Counted from the first letter of the stretch, positions 34,233 through 43,801 are shown. The stretch: DNA of 64,000 nucleotides from Sphingobacterium sp. lm-10 (GCF_023554555.1 NZ_JAMJWC010000002.1:930001-994000), one strand, 5' to 3'. Made by a program: numbers and translations. Notes: generated from the letters alone by a model not told the origin.

Positions 34233-35418
34233 GTGGCTCCTGCGCTAGCAGCGAGTGGAAGATCTGAAAATAGGCTTCGGCCATTTTATCCCAGCTAAAG
34301 TTTGCTAAGGTATAGTCGCGGAACTGTTTGCGAAGCGCATAAATATCATCGCTATTATGATCCAAAAAAGATAAACTTTGCAGCCAGGAAGGCACATGCT
34401 CTGGAGTCACTAAAAATCCGTTTTTTTGGTGCTGAACGGCATCGGTGATGCCTTCTATGCTAGCCGCAAATACGATAGCTCCACTGCTACTTGCTTCCAG
34501 ACATACCAGGCCAAATCCTTCCATATCTCCGGCAACGAATATATTGGGCATAACAAACGCGGTGGCTTCGCTTAATACAATTTGTAGATCAGACGAAGGT
34601 ATTTTTCCCAGATGTGTTGCCCGTGTGGCATATCTAGGGTTTTGCAGCAGCTTCCTTAATGCTTGCTGATCGGAGGGATACCCCAGAAAGAGCATAATGA
34701 GGTGCCGCCATTTCGCGGGTAATGTATTTAAAACACGTTCTTTCCAGGTTGCTTTTGCAGCGAAAGGGCCGATTACCAAGACGTGGTATTTTTGATCTAG
34801 CTGCGGGAGAACATGTCTTATAAACCAGGAAAAACCTTTGCGTTTTACCGGTCTTCCTAGCAGCACTAGGTATCGCTTTCCGGAAGGTATATGGTGTTTT
34901 GCTAGCAGTGCGGTTATTTTTTGCGTGTTGTTTTCTGCCGACCAATGGTGATCAATTCCGTTAGAGACGACTTGTACCCGATGCTGATGCACACCGCGAT
35001 TAATGATGGCCTGTGCCGTAGCTTGACTCACCGCAATAATCTGATCAAAATGATTGAATCTAGGAATTATCCTTCGCTGAAAAAAGCTAAAAGGAAAAAC
35101 GACATCCAATCCATGTACAGTGACTACTTTTTTGAGGTGATCGTAGCCGCGATGATACAGTGCCAGACTTGCAATCAGGCCATCATTAAAGTGGATAACA
35201 CGAATTTCTGGATGTCTGTGTAAAACATTGATAATACGACAGTTAAGTCTTCTGAAAAATCGAATAATAGATTCTGAACCATCATGTACCAGCTGATGCA
35301 CTTTTGCATACTGATGCATTCGGGTGATCAGCTCAAAGCTCTGCTTTTCCATGCCACCGGTACTGGGAGGGTACTTGTGGCTAACAAACAGAATGGACAC
35401 ATCACTTACTGAGTGCAT
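34219..35418 (-). CDS. Glycosyltransferase, family 4 (GT-B)
   Basis: The 399-residue protein from ATG 35418 begins with a GT-B N-terminal domain (SILFVSHKYPPSTGGMEKQS) and has the C-terminal nucleotide-sugar site with the E-x7-E pattern in DMEGFGLVCLEASSSGA. The ATG overlaps the stop of the flippase-like gene by 17 nt, which suggests translational coupling. A longer frame to 35451 is less likely. Donor and acceptor sugars cannot be read. With its two partners it probably builds a surface glycan or glycolipid. Confidence 0.88.
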   Translation of the reverse strand: MHSVSDVSILFVSHKYPPSTGGMEKQSFELITRMHQYAKVHQLVHDGSESIIRFFRRLNCRIINVLHRHPEIRVIHFNDGLIASLALYHRGYDHLKKVVTVHGLDVVFPFSFFQRRIIPRFNHFDQIIAVSQATAQAIINRGVHQHRVQVVSNGIDHHWSAENNTQKITALLAKHHIPSGKRYLVLLGRPVKRKGFSWFIRHVLPQLDQKYHVLVIGPFAAKATWKERVLNTLPAKWRHLIMLFLGYPSDQQALRKLLQNPRYATRATHLGKIPSSDLQIVLSEATAFVMPNIFVAGDMEGFGLVCLEASSSGAIVFAASIEGITDAVQHQKNGFLVTPEHVPSWLQSLSFLDHNSDDIYALRKQFRDYTLANFSWDKMAEAYFQIFHSLLAQEPQKNS

Positions 35419-36400
35419 AAGGTGGTTTGCTTTGTTTGGTGAAAAATACATACGCGATACAACCTACGGCGGCCCAGATCAACTGTCGGAATCTGCGTAA
35501 TAAGGAAATGCTGATCCACATAGTTACGCTTTGTACACCTATCGCGGCCAATACAACTTTGTTTCCCAACTCCTCTATCCCGATTTGTCCTGGAATAAAT
35601 GCGCCTACGCTTTTGATCAGGATTACACCCATATCCATTAAAACAGATTGCATCATCGCGATATTGATTCCCAGTAGGGATAGTATCAGGTAGAATTCAA
35701 GACTGCCTACAATCCAGTGTAGCAACGCAAAGAGATAGGAAAGGAAGAAGGCCTTTTTGTTGGATCGAAATGTTGTTTTAAGATCTGATAGTGTACGTAC
35801 GATCTTATTTTTGTATCTGCCAATTTTTGTGGTTGCTGCGGTCTCTTTTAGGAAAGAAAAGGATGAGCCTTTGCTACGATATATCCAGTAGAACAGGGCA
35901 ATTTGTATCGTTGTTAACGCGATTAGCAATAGGTATATCACAGGTCTTGTGTTTTCAATAGGGTTTGTGCCCTCGATATGATAAAGCAACCATAGGAGTG
36001 CCAGAGTAGACAGTAATACTTGCGATAATACCATGGTCATGCGGGAGGATACGACAGAATTGGCGGCGGATCGCTCGCTGATTTGCAACCTCAATAAGTA
36101 GTATATTTTCGTTAGATCACCACCAACCACACTGGTTGGATTGAAAAGGCCTACCGTCTCACCAATTTGTCTTATGAAGAATAATCGAAAGGTGCTTACT
36201 TTTTTCGGCCTATCCTTTAAATAAACCTGCCAGGATAATGTGCCGAGATAGTATGCCAAAGCCGTAATTGGGAATACCATCAATACGGAATATCCTACCG
36301 TGTAAAGCGTGTGAAGTACGGATCTAAAATCTGTTTGGTGCAGGAATAGTGCCATGCAAACACAAACCGAAAGAACGATTATATAGTTGAAAACTTTCAT
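35402..36400 (-). CDS. Flippase-like / lysylphosphatidylglycerol synthase TM-domain protein (UPF0104)
   Basis: The 332-residue integral membrane protein has about eight transmembrane helices and the family signatures GGDLTKIYYLLR and FIPGQIGIEELG. The start ATG 36400 overlaps the preceding stop in a TAATG junction; a frame from 36421 is possible but less likely. Members of this family are proposed to move lipid-linked intermediates or modify membrane lipids. Its position between two glycosyltransferases suggests a role in moving or anchoring their product. Confidence 0.87.
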   Translation of the reverse strand: MKVFNYIIVLSVCVCMALFLHQTDFRSVLHTLYTVGYSVLMVFPITALAYYLGTLSWQVYLKDRPKKVSTFRLFFIRQIGETVGLFNPTSVVGGDLTKIYYLLRLQISERSAANSVVSSRMTMVLSQVLLSTLALLWLLYHIEGTNPIENTRPVIYLLLIALTTIQIALFYWIYRSKGSSFSFLKETAATTKIGRYKNKIVRTLSDLKTTFRSNKKAFFLSYLFALLHWIVGSLEFYLILSLLGINIAMMQSVLMDMGVILIKSVGAFIPGQIGIEELGNKVVLAAIGVQSVTMWISISLLRRFRQLIWAAVGCIAYVFFTKQSKPPYALSK

Positions 36401-37575
36401 TAACTCGCTTTCCCTATCCACTTCTTGCCGGCACCTACAGCAAGTAGGGTGACATCTTCGAAATAGCGATGGGCCAAGGTATCCCAGTCCAACTGTTGCA
36501 CCGTTGCCAGCGCATTGGAGCGTACTCGATCATATAGTTTGTCGTTATTTAGAAGTTGGTTAATATAGCGTAAGTATTCTTCCGGCTGCATGGGATCGCA
36601 CTTGTAACCGTCGACACCGTGAGATACCAGATCGGCACTGCCCCCACCGTCTCCAATCACACAAGGCAGTCCAGAAGCCATGGCTTCCGTAACCACATTG
36701 CCATACGTTTCTGATATAGATGGGAAGACAAAGACATCCGCAGATGCATAAAGCGTAGCCAACGATTCGTGATCTTGTTTGCCCAGAAAATAGGCATGTG
36801 GCATGCGTCGCTGCATTTCTTTCTTGGCAGCACCATCTCCGGCTATAATCACATTGTACGGGAGATGGTAAGTTTCAATCAGATTCGCCAGTCCAATTAA
36901 GGTTTCCAAGTTTTTCTCCCATACTAGTCTGCTGGCAAATAGGATGTTTTTATGGGTATTTTTTGTGATTTTGTGCAATGAGTTTCGGGCGCTATGTGCC
37001 GGATTGAATAGTTTTAAATTAATTCCTCTTTGCCAAAGTGTCAAACGGTTGTGCTCGATACCAATCTTTCCCAAACCCTGTATCATGCTAGGCGTAGGAA
37101 CATAAATCTTGTCGCAGTTATTATAGAAGCGAAGCATTGCTCCAGACATCCAATTGACGATAGGCTTTACTAGAAAAGCTAAGTTTTTGAAATAATAGGG
37201 GATGTAGGCTAAGAAATGAGTATGGTAGATACTAATAACCGGTATATTCCTTTTTTGCGCATAGCGCAATGCAAAAAAACCTAGTGCCGATGGGGTTGTA
37301 ATATGAATTACATCTGGCGAAAACTGATCTAATTGTGCATATAGGCGTTGCTTCGTCAACGCGGGTAGCGCAAAAGAATAATCATCATTCACCGGTAGGC
37401 GAAGACAGGGTATTTTCAAGGATTCGAAATGCCTAAACTGTTCCGGGCCATTGCCATATACGAATAGGTACGAAAATTCCTTCGAATCGATACGATCTAT
37501 TAGTTGAAAAACAGTACGGGCAGCACCATCAAAGTCTTTGATCAGGATCTCGGCAAATAGCGCGACTTTTATCAT
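36400..37575 (-). CDS. Glycosyltransferase, family 4 (GT-B)
   Basis: The 391-residue protein has a GT-B layout: an N-terminal acceptor half (KVALFAEILIKDFDGAART), then the donor half with GDGAAKKEMQRR and an E-x7-E site in SETYGNVVTEAMASG. It resembles the mannosyl- and glucosyltransferases that use diacylglycerol or phosphatidylinositol acceptors, but the specificity is not determined. It is the first gene of the glycosyltransferase, flippase-like, glycosyltransferase operon; both junctions overlap. Confidence 0.9.
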   Translation of the reverse strand: MIKVALFAEILIKDFDGAARTVFQLIDRIDSKEFSYLFVYGNGPEQFRHFESLKIPCLRLPVNDDYSFALPALTKQRLYAQLDQFSPDVIHITTPSALGFFALRYAQKRNIPVISIYHTHFLAYIPYYFKNLAFLVKPIVNWMSGAMLRFYNNCDKIYVPTPSMIQGLGKIGIEHNRLTLWQRGINLKLFNPAHSARNSLHKITKNTHKNILFASRLVWEKNLETLIGLANLIETYHLPYNVIIAGDGAAKKEMQRRMPHAYFLGKQDHESLATLYASADVFVFPSISETYGNVVTEAMASGLPCVIGDGGGSADLVSHGVDGYKCDPMQPEEYLRYINQLLNNDKLYDRVRSNALATVQQLDWDTLAHRYFEDVTLLAVGAGKKWIGKAS

Positions 37576-37737
37576 AGGTTGTAGCAGTATATTTATAAAG
37601 CTACGTTGTGGGTATTAATTATATATTTTTTTAGAGTTAAACTTTTATCAATAAACCATTCATTACATATGATTGTTAGTATATTCGGGAGTAGTTAATT
37701 AAGTAAAATCATAACAATAAATTAGTAGAAACGTCAT

Positions 37738-38763
37738 ATGAGTTTTCTCACTTTGGTACTAGAACAGCAACTACAAGTCATGACCTGGACTAGTGTTTTT
37801 ATTCCGTACGAGCGATGGCGACTCTTAGTGGGTATTTTACTAATTTTTGCTATTATGATTTGGTATCTCGTTAATTACAAGCGGGCAACCGCGCGGAATA
37901 CCTTCGTTTACAATATGCCTTATGAGTTGAAAGATGCCCATGCTGGAAGTCTTAATCTTCTCACGTACAACATTGCTGGACTCCCCGAACTAATTTCGAG
38001 TGCGAAAACACCGCGGGCAGAAAGTATTCGTTCCATCGGGCTAAAAGTCGATCAGTTTGATCTGGTTAATGTACAGGAAGATTTTAACTACAACGTCGAT
38101 CTGTATCAATTTAATCAACATCCTTATCGTACCGACACCAAGGGGAAAGTGCCTTTTGGGGATGGCTTGAATACGCTTTCTAAATATCCGATCATGGAGC
38201 TGCGGCGCATCCCGTGGCAGCATTGTAATGGTTCTGACTGTCTTACGCCCAAGGGGTTTGCCCACATGCGCGTGCAGCTGGCGAAAGATGTCTATATTGA
38301 TTTGTATAATATGCACGCTACTGCACACACGAGTAAAGCAGCGGTACAGGCCCGGAGAAATAATATGGAGCAGTTGGCGGAATATATTAATACGCATTCC
38401 GAAGGCAAAGCGTTGCTGATTATGGGAGATTTTAATGCACACTATGCATTTATGGGAGATAATATCCATTCTTTTAAAAAGCAGACAGGCGTGGTGGATC
38501 CGTGGGTGGATTTTTTCTTGGAAGGAAAGATACCGGAACCTTATGCTGATTTTATGATCCCGCATAAACTAGAGCTTACCACAGATATGGAATCTATCGA
38601 TAAGATTTTATATCGCCACGGGAATGACGTTAAACTTATCCCAAAAAGTTATGCGATCGAAGATGAGTTGTTCTCTACCGACGCCGGCGAACACCTAAGT
38701 GATCACCTCGCGATTTCGCTCAGTCTGGATTGGGAATATATAGGCGATAAGCCTATAAATTAA
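37738..38763 (+). CDS. Membrane-anchored endonuclease/exonuclease/phosphatase family protein
   Basis: The 341-residue protein has one N-terminal transmembrane helix (about 28-47, LLVGILLIFAIMIWYLVNY) and a DNase I-like fold: LLTYNIAGL, VNVQEDF (metal Glu), YNMHATAH (catalytic His), MGDFNAHY (Asp/Asn), and SDHLAISLSL (final Asp-His). All core catalytic residues are present. The fold serves DNases, sphingomyelinases and inositol phosphatases; beside glycolipid-type genes, action on a lipid or phosphodiester is plausible. Its stop overlaps the stop of the convergent aminotransferase by 4 bp. Confidence 0.85.
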   Translation: MSFLTLVLEQQLQVMTWTSVFIPYERWRLLVGILLIFAIMIWYLVNYKRATARNTFVYNMPYELKDAHAGSLNLLTYNIAGLPELISSAKTPRAESIRSIGLKVDQFDLVNVQEDFNYNVDLYQFNQHPYRTDTKGKVPFGDGLNTLSKYPIMELRRIPWQHCNGSDCLTPKGFAHMRVQLAKDVYIDLYNMHATAHTSKAAVQARRNNMEQLAEYINTHSEGKALLIMGDFNAHYAFMGDNIHSFKKQTGVVDPWVDFFLEGKIPEPYADFMIPHKLELTTDMESIDKILYRHGNDVKLIPKSYAIEDELFSTDAGEHLSDHLAISLSLDWEYIGDKPIN

Positions 38764-39950
38764 TGGATCACTTCTCGAATTCCATCCAGTATCACAGCAC
38801 ATGCCTGATCGATCTCTGCTGTTGTAATCGTTAATGGTGGTGCTAATCGAAGGGCTGTTTCACAGTGCAAATACCAATCAATCATCACACCTCGAGTTGC
38901 ACAATAATTACTAACGGCGTACACCTGATCAAATGTGTCCAGTTGCAGGCACATCATCAGTCCGATTCCACGAATCTCTTTGATTTGTGGAATATCAAAA
39001 GCTTTTCGAAAGCGGGCCGCTTTCTCCACAACCTGCTCCACCAACTTTTCTTCCTGAATTACTGCTAGTGAGGCGCGTGCCGCAGCACAGCTCACCGGAT
39101 GCCCGCCGAACGTAGTGATATGGCCAAGCATGGGATTATCTTTAAATACATCCATCATGTGCTTGGGTGCAACAAATGCACCTAAAGGCATGCCGCCACC
39201 AATTCCTTTGGCCAACATCAGTATATCGGGTACAACGTCAAAATGCTCAAATGCAAACATCTTTCCGGTACGCCCAAAACCAGTTTGAATTTCATCAAAG
39301 ATCAGAAGAGCGCCGGTATCGCTACATTTTGCTCGTAGCGCTTGCATATAGGCAACAGAAGGAACGCGAACACCTGCTTCGCCCTGTATTGGCTCGATAA
39401 TAACGGCGGCAGTTTCCTCTGTGATTAAGTCTAGATCTGGTGTAGCACCAAAATCGATAAAAGAAATTTCAGGCAAGAGTGGGGCATAAGCCCGGTGATA
39501 TTCTTCGTTTCCGATTAAGCTAAGCGCTCCCTGTGTGCTACCATGGTATGCTTTGCGTGCCGCTATGATCTGTCTTCTTCCGGTATATTTCTTCGCCAGT
39601 TTCATAGCACCTTCTACCGATTCCGCTCCAGAATTAGTGAGGTATACCGAGCCAAAAGTGGGAGGCAGGCATGCGAGCAATTCGGTCGCAAAATATACCT
39701 GCGGGGCTTGTACAAACTCGCCATACACCGTAACATGAAGGTATTTTTCCAGCTGCTGCTGGATCGCTTCGATAACCTTTGGATGCCGATGTCCAATGTT
39801 GCTAACATTAAATCCAGAGACCAAATCCATATACTGCTGACCATCTGGCCCGTAAAGATAGATTCCTTCTGCTCTCGCAATTTCTACTAGCCGGGGTGAG
39901 TTGGAGGTCTGTGCGGTATTACGCAAGAAAAGTTCTCTGTTACTGATCAT
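38760..39950 (-). CDS. Class III (ornithine/acetylornithine-like) aminotransferase
   Basis: The 396-residue PLP enzyme has the class III signature LIFDEIQTGFGRTG followed by the PLP Lys in MLAKGIGGGMPLGAF (about residue 249), and ITTFGGHPVSCAAA. It is related to acetylornithine and ornithine aminotransferases, but no arginine genes are nearby, so the substrate is open. A -7 promoter box TACCTTTG lies 5 nt upstream of the ATG. It is a single-gene unit, convergent with the DNase I-fold gene. Confidence 0.88.
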   Translation of the reverse strand: MISNRELFLRNTAQTSNSPRLVEIARAEGIYLYGPDGQQYMDLVSGFNVSNIGHRHPKVIEAIQQQLEKYLHVTVYGEFVQAPQVYFATELLACLPPTFGSVYLTNSGAESVEGAMKLAKKYTGRRQIIAARKAYHGSTQGALSLIGNEEYHRAYAPLLPEISFIDFGATPDLDLITEETAAVIIEPIQGEAGVRVPSVAYMQALRAKCSDTGALLIFDEIQTGFGRTGKMFAFEHFDVVPDILMLAKGIGGGMPLGAFVAPKHMMDVFKDNPMLGHITTFGGHPVSCAAARASLAVIQEEKLVEQVVEKAARFRKAFDIPQIKEIRGIGLMMCLQLDTFDQVYAVSNYCATRGVMIDWYLHCETALRLAPPLTITTAEIDQACAVILDGIREVIH

Positions 39951-39955
39951 AGGTG

Positions 39956-39963
39956 CAAAGGTA
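39956..39963 (-). promoter_or_regulatory. -7 promoter box of the aminotransferase gene
   Basis: TACCTTTG on the minus strand fits TAnnTTTG, 5 nt before the ATG. No -33 box has the expected 19-21 nt spacing. Confidence 0.4.
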
Positions 39964-39978
39964 CATGCCCTAAAACAA

Positions 39979-40004
39979 AGAAAGAAGCTTTGAAGCTTCT
40001 TTCT
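39979..40004. terminator. Hairpin at the end of the sigma-factor operon
   Basis: AGAAAGAAGCTT and AAGCTTCTTTCT flank TG to form a 12-bp stem that includes the stop codon of the gene at 40003. On the minus strand it is followed by TTGTTTT. Confidence 0.7.
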
Positions 40005-40419
40005 ATCTATTTTTTCGACTCTGTAATTCTCGGTACAGCATATCTTTAAATTCCTGCTCTACCATGAAAAATTCCGAGGCTCGGGCTGCTCCGATTACGT
40101 CAGCGAACTTTGCCCGATATTGTTTTTTTACCTCTACCTCCTTTGAATCAAATTCAATCAGATCACTATTTCTACGATCATTCTGGTTAGATAGCATATT
40201 AGATTTCGCCGATTTTACCGAGCGCATGCTTCTACTATATTGATTGTAGATGGGGAAAAACCGTTGCGCTTCAGATGGTGTTAGATTAAGATGTTTGGTA
40301 ACATAAGCTACTTTTTGGTTCTCAATCTTTTCGTAAGCATCATCACTTTGAGCAATCGCAAAAGTAATCATGCAACAAAAGGCACACATCGTCAATAAAA
40401 TATGATTCAATCGGATCAT
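40003..40419 (-). CDS. Exported helical protein of the ECF sigma cassette
   Basis: The 138-residue protein has a signal peptide (cleavage after ITFAIAQ). The mature part is nearly all helix and carries LTPSEAQRFFPIYNQYSR, a motif like the LTxxQ helices of Spy/CpxP-type periplasmic proteins, then a charged C-terminal helix pair. It follows the anti-sigma-like gene with an overlap of one base. A periplasmic sensor or chaperone role under the control of the sigma factor is inference. Confidence 0.75.
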   Translation of the reverse strand: MIRLNHILLTMCAFCCMITFAIAQSDDAYEKIENQKVAYVTKHLNLTPSEAQRFFPIYNQYSRSMRSVKSAKSNMLSNQNDRRNSDLIEFDSKEVEVKKQYRAKFADVIGAARASEFFMVEQEFKDMLYRELQSRKNR

Positions 40420-41192
40420 TATAACATCTGGTTTATGTACGCTTCCAAATCCTGCTCATCTAACTTCGAACAGACCTTCTCTTCGGCGTTTTCGTCGTTG
40501 TCGTAAATATATTCCACAAAATAATCAAGATGGTCATGGTCGTTGTTCAACGCCAGGTATCCAATCAACTCATCGTCGGAAATCGCATCTAACGATGGTT
40601 CGGCCATTGCTTGCTGTGCTACAGGAGTTACGGCCTGCTCCGAATTTAATCCGAAATACGCTCCAATAGACAGTACAAATAGCAAACAGGCTGCTGCACT
40701 ATATTTCATCCAACGCTGGATAGAAATAACTCTTTCCGGTTTAGCCGTCTTCTCTTCATTTTCAGATACGGTTGCGATACGCTGCGTAATCCGGGTACTT
40801 AGTGAATCAAAGTAGTTGTTTTCGACTGTAAAACCATCTTCCGGAGATTTAGCCAAAAGAGTATTAAGCTTCACCGCAGAGAAGATCTCCTCTTGCGACT
40901 CATCGAAATAATCGGCGGGTACATCAAAACCAGCTTCTTCATTGTCCGATAAAATTTCATCTAAAGAAATACGTAGCTTGATTTGTGCGGTAAGGTCTTC
41001 GAAATATGTCGGTGACAAGCTGTTATCAGACGGCAACTCATCGTCCGTCATCTGTGGTAGCTGGCAAAGCCTTTTAAGGTGTGCAGCAGCTTCCTCAAAA
41101 TAATCGGAAGGTACCAAAAAGGGATTTACATCACGGAAATCGGGAAGGCTTCCCCCTTCTAGATTATCTTCATATGTGTTGTTTTCCTTCAT
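40419..41192 (-). CDS. Probable anti-sigma factor-like single-pass membrane protein
   Basis: The 257-residue protein has a long acidic cytoplasmic N-terminus with three repeated units of the type VP.DYFEE / PADYFDES / NNYFDSL (at about 28, 96 and 126), one transmembrane helix (about 166-182, YSAAACLLFVLSIGAYFGL) and an acidic periplasmic tail. It lies 34 nt after the ECF sigma gene and overlaps the exported helical gene by one base. Topology and place fit an anti-sigma factor, though no zinc anti-sigma motif is present. Confidence 0.7.
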   Translation of the reverse strand: MKENNTYEDNLEGGSLPDFRDVNPFLVPSDYFEEAAAHLKRLCQLPQMTDDELPSDNSLSPTYFEDLTAQIKLRISLDEILSDNEEAGFDVPADYFDESQEEIFSAVKLNTLLAKSPEDGFTVENNYFDSLSTRITQRIATVSENEEKTAKPERVISIQRWMKYSAAACLLFVLSIGAYFGLNSEQAVTPVAQQAMAEPSLDAISDDELIGYLALNNDHDHLDYFVEYIYDNDENAEEKVCSKLDEQDLEAYINQML

Positions 41193-41226
41193 GATATGAC
41201 TATAGAGTGAGTCGCCTTGAAAAGGT

Positions 41227-41772
41227 TTAATCGTTCGAGCGAAAAAAAAGTTCTATTTTCTTCACTGCTAAATGGTAAGAAGCTTTAAGTGCTCCTACGC
41301 TTGTTCCAACAATTTCGGAGATTTCTTCGTATTTCAGATCTTCAAAATATTTCATGTTGAATACCAAGCGCTGCTTCTCGGGTAGTTTTAGCAATGCTTG
41401 CTGCAGTTTCATCTGCGCAGCATCTCCGTTAAAGTAAGAAGAAGCAGTTAATGTGCTCGAAAGATAGGAGGAATCTTCTTCGTCCAATGAGACATGTTGT
41501 TTCTGCTTCTTCTTATTTAAAAAGGTAATACATTCGTTCGTAGCTATACGATAGAGCCAAGTATATAGTTGAGAGTCTTCTCTAAATTTTTCCAAATTGC
41601 GCCATACCTTCACAAACACATCTTGCACCACATCGTCGGCATCATCGTGATCGATGACCATACGGCGTACATGCCAGTATATTTTCTGTTGGTATTTCTT
41701 GAGTAATAGATTGAAGGCTTCTTCTCTCGTACTCTCGTTGGCAAACTTGGCTATTATTAGAGCGTCTTCCAT
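41227..41772 (-). CDS. ECF-type RNA polymerase sigma factor
   Basis: The 181-residue protein has sigma region 2 (DDADDVVQDVFVKVWRNLEK with TWLYRIATNECITFLNK) and region 4 (KLPEKQRLVFNMKYFEDLKY, EISEIVGTSVGALKASYHLA). It is an RpoE-like extracytoplasmic function sigma factor. It starts 3 nt after the transketolase C-subunit gene and heads the anti-sigma-like and exported-protein genes. It probably responds to an envelope signal. Confidence 0.93.
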   Translation of the reverse strand: MEDALIIAKFANESTREEAFNLLLKKYQQKIYWHVRRMVIDHDDADDVVQDVFVKVWRNLEKFREDSQLYTWLYRIATNECITFLNKKKQKQHVSLDEEDSSYLSSTLTASSYFNGDAAQMKLQQALLKLPEKQRLVFNMKYFEDLKYEEISEIVGTSVGALKASYHLAVKKIELFFRSND

Positions 41773-41775
41773 ATA

Positions 41776-42729
41776 TTACTTACGAGTTATCACTTTGCGC
41801 ACAGCGGCAACAATAGCGGCAGCATTCAGGCCATATTTATCCATCAATTCATCTGGTTTTCCTGATTCGCCAAAGCTATCATCTACTGCTACGTATTCTT
41901 GTGGGCTAGGTAAGTGGCGTGCCAATACTTGTGCAACACTATCACCCAAACCACCCAATCTGTTGTGTTCTTCTGCAGTAACTACACATCTCGTTTTGGA
42001 GACTGATGCCAATATGGCTTCTTCGTCCAGCGGTTTGATGGTGTGGATATTGATGATCTCAGCCGAGATACCCAATTTCTCCAATTCTTCACCTGCTTGA
42101 ATAGCCTCCCACACTAAATGTCCGGTGGCAACGATCGTTACATCTGTACCTTCGTTTAGCATAACCGCTTTACCAATCACAAAATCCTGATCAGCAGGAG
42201 TGAAGTTCGGCACTACCGGTCGTCCGAAGCGTAGATATGTAGGTCCTACATGGTCTACCAACGCCAATGTAGCTGCTTTTGTTTGGTTGAAGTCACATGT
42301 ATTGATCACAGTCATGCCAGGTAACATCTTCATTAAGCCAATATCTTCCAGAATCTGATGCGTGGCACCGTCTTCTCCTAAGGTCAATCCGGCATGAGAA
42401 GCACAGATCTTAACGTTTTTGTCTGAATAGGCGATGGATTGACGAATTTGATCGTAAACCCGGCCAGTAGAGAAATTGGCAAAAGTGCCTGTAAAAGGGA
42501 TTTTATCACCAATCGTCATTCCGGCAGCAATCCCCATCATATTTGCTTCGGCAATACCGATTTGAAAGAATCGTTCTGGAAATTCTTTGATGAAATCATT
42601 CATCTTTAACGAACCAATCAGGTCGGCACATAATGCCACTACGTTTTCGTTCTTTTTTCCGGCTTCCAATAAGCCTGCGCCGAAGCCCGAACGCGTATCC
42701 TTTGATTCTGTATATGTGTATTTTTTCAT
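41776..42729 (-). CDS. Transketolase, C-terminal subunit
   Basis: The 317-residue protein contains the pyrimidine-binding domain with the catalytic Glu in GIAEANMMGIAAG and the C-terminal domain (VTIVATGHLVWEAIQAGEEL). With the N-terminal subunit encoded upstream it makes a split transketolase of the pentose phosphate pathway. It follows its partner after 57 nt. Such splits are common in Bacteroidota and other phyla. A split DXP synthase is excluded by the two-gene layout and motifs. Confidence 0.93.
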   Translation of the reverse strand: MKKYTYTESKDTRSGFGAGLLEAGKKNENVVALCADLIGSLKMNDFIKEFPERFFQIGIAEANMMGIAAGMTIGDKIPFTGTFANFSTGRVYDQIRQSIAYSDKNVKICASHAGLTLGEDGATHQILEDIGLMKMLPGMTVINTCDFNQTKAATLALVDHVGPTYLRFGRPVVPNFTPADQDFVIGKAVMLNEGTDVTIVATGHLVWEAIQAGEELEKLGISAEIINIHTIKPLDEEAILASVSKTRCVVTAEEHNRLGGLGDSVAQVLARHLPSPQEYVAVDDSFGESGKPDELMDKYGLNAAAIVAAVRKVITRK

Positions 42730-42786
42730 GTCTTCTTAGCTGTTCTGAATTTGTTTTGTTATCCGATCGATATCAAGCTGAATCGA

Positions 42787-43635
42787 CTAGTAATCCCCTA
42801 AGGTTTCTGGATTTTGCGCCAATGCCGAGGCTAATTGCTCGTCATTAGGTGCCACACCATGCCATTTGTGCGATCCCATCATAAAATCTACACCGTAGCC
42901 CATGCCTGTGTGCAATAAAATCATGACTGGTTTACCTTTGCGCGAACGTGATTTCGCATCATCTAATCCTTCTAAGATCGACGCCATGTCGTTTCCTTTT
43001 AAAATGTCTAAGACATCCCAACCAAAAGCTTCCCATTTAGCGCGAAGATCTCCTAAACTCAATACATCTTTGGTAGCGCCATCAATCTGTGCTCCGTTAT
43101 AATCCACCGCCGCAATGACATTATCCATTTTGTTGTGTGCAGCATACATAGCAGCTTCCCAGATTTGCCCTTCTTGCAATTCGCCATCACCCATAAGCAC
43201 ATATACCGTCTGCGGATCTTTGTCTAACTTTTTTGCTTGGGCTGCGCCAATAGCTACAGAAAGACCTTGCCCTAATGAGCCCGATGCAATGCGAATACCC
43301 GGCAGATGCTCATGCGTAGTGGGATGTCCTTGCAAACGCGAGTCGATCTTTCTGAAAGTAGCTAATTCCGAAGCCGGAAAATATCCTGCCCGCGCTAGCG
43401 TACTGTAAAAAACCGGGGAGATATGCCCATTGGAAAGGAAAAATAAATCCTCTCCCGAAGCATTGAAATTAAATGAAGGATCATGCTTCATGGCATGAAA
43501 ATATAAAGCAACGAAATAGTCGGTACAACCTAAAGACCCACCCGGATGGCCGGATTGACAGGAGTGAACCATACGCACAATATCGCGCCTTACTTGGGAT
43601 GCAATCTGTTCTAACTTAGTAATATCTGCACTCAT
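42787..43635 (-). CDS. Transketolase, N-terminal subunit
   Basis: The 282-residue protein has the thiamine-diphosphate fold GDGELQEGQIWEAAMYAA followed by VDYNGAQIDG, the conserved GHPGGSLGCTDYFVALYFH near the N-terminus, and a C-terminal WHGVAPND segment. It binds ThDP and Mg2+ and pairs with the C-terminal subunit at 41776-42729 to transfer two-carbon units between sugar phosphates. It is the first gene of the transcription unit. Confidence 0.94.
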   Translation of the reverse strand: MSADITKLEQIASQVRRDIVRMVHSCQSGHPGGSLGCTDYFVALYFHAMKHDPSFNFNASGEDLFFLSNGHISPVFYSTLARAGYFPASELATFRKIDSRLQGHPTTHEHLPGIRIASGSLGQGLSVAIGAAQAKKLDKDPQTVYVLMGDGELQEGQIWEAAMYAAHNKMDNVIAAVDYNGAQIDGATKDVLSLGDLRAKWEAFGWDVLDILKGNDMASILEGLDDAKSRSRKGKPVMILLHTGMGYGVDFMMGSHKWHGVAPNDEQLASALAQNPETLGDY

Positions 43636-43770
43636 TATTTATCAGGTTTAATCAAATTTGCCTAAAGGTAGTTAATTTCTGTTTTAGTCGCCCGATGAAA
43701 TGTTAAAATGAGTTGCTGTGTAATTGCACTATAGCAAACTATTCGCGATGGGAGAATACACAAATAATTG

Positions 43771-43778
43771 TACTTTTG
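43771..43778 (+). promoter_or_regulatory. -7 promoter box of the lipoprotein gene at 43802
   Basis: TACTTTTG fits TAnnTTTG and lies 23 nt upstream of the ATG. The -33 box is weak. Confidence 0.45.
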
Positions 43779-43801
43779 TTTTAAAACACAAATACTAACC
43801 C

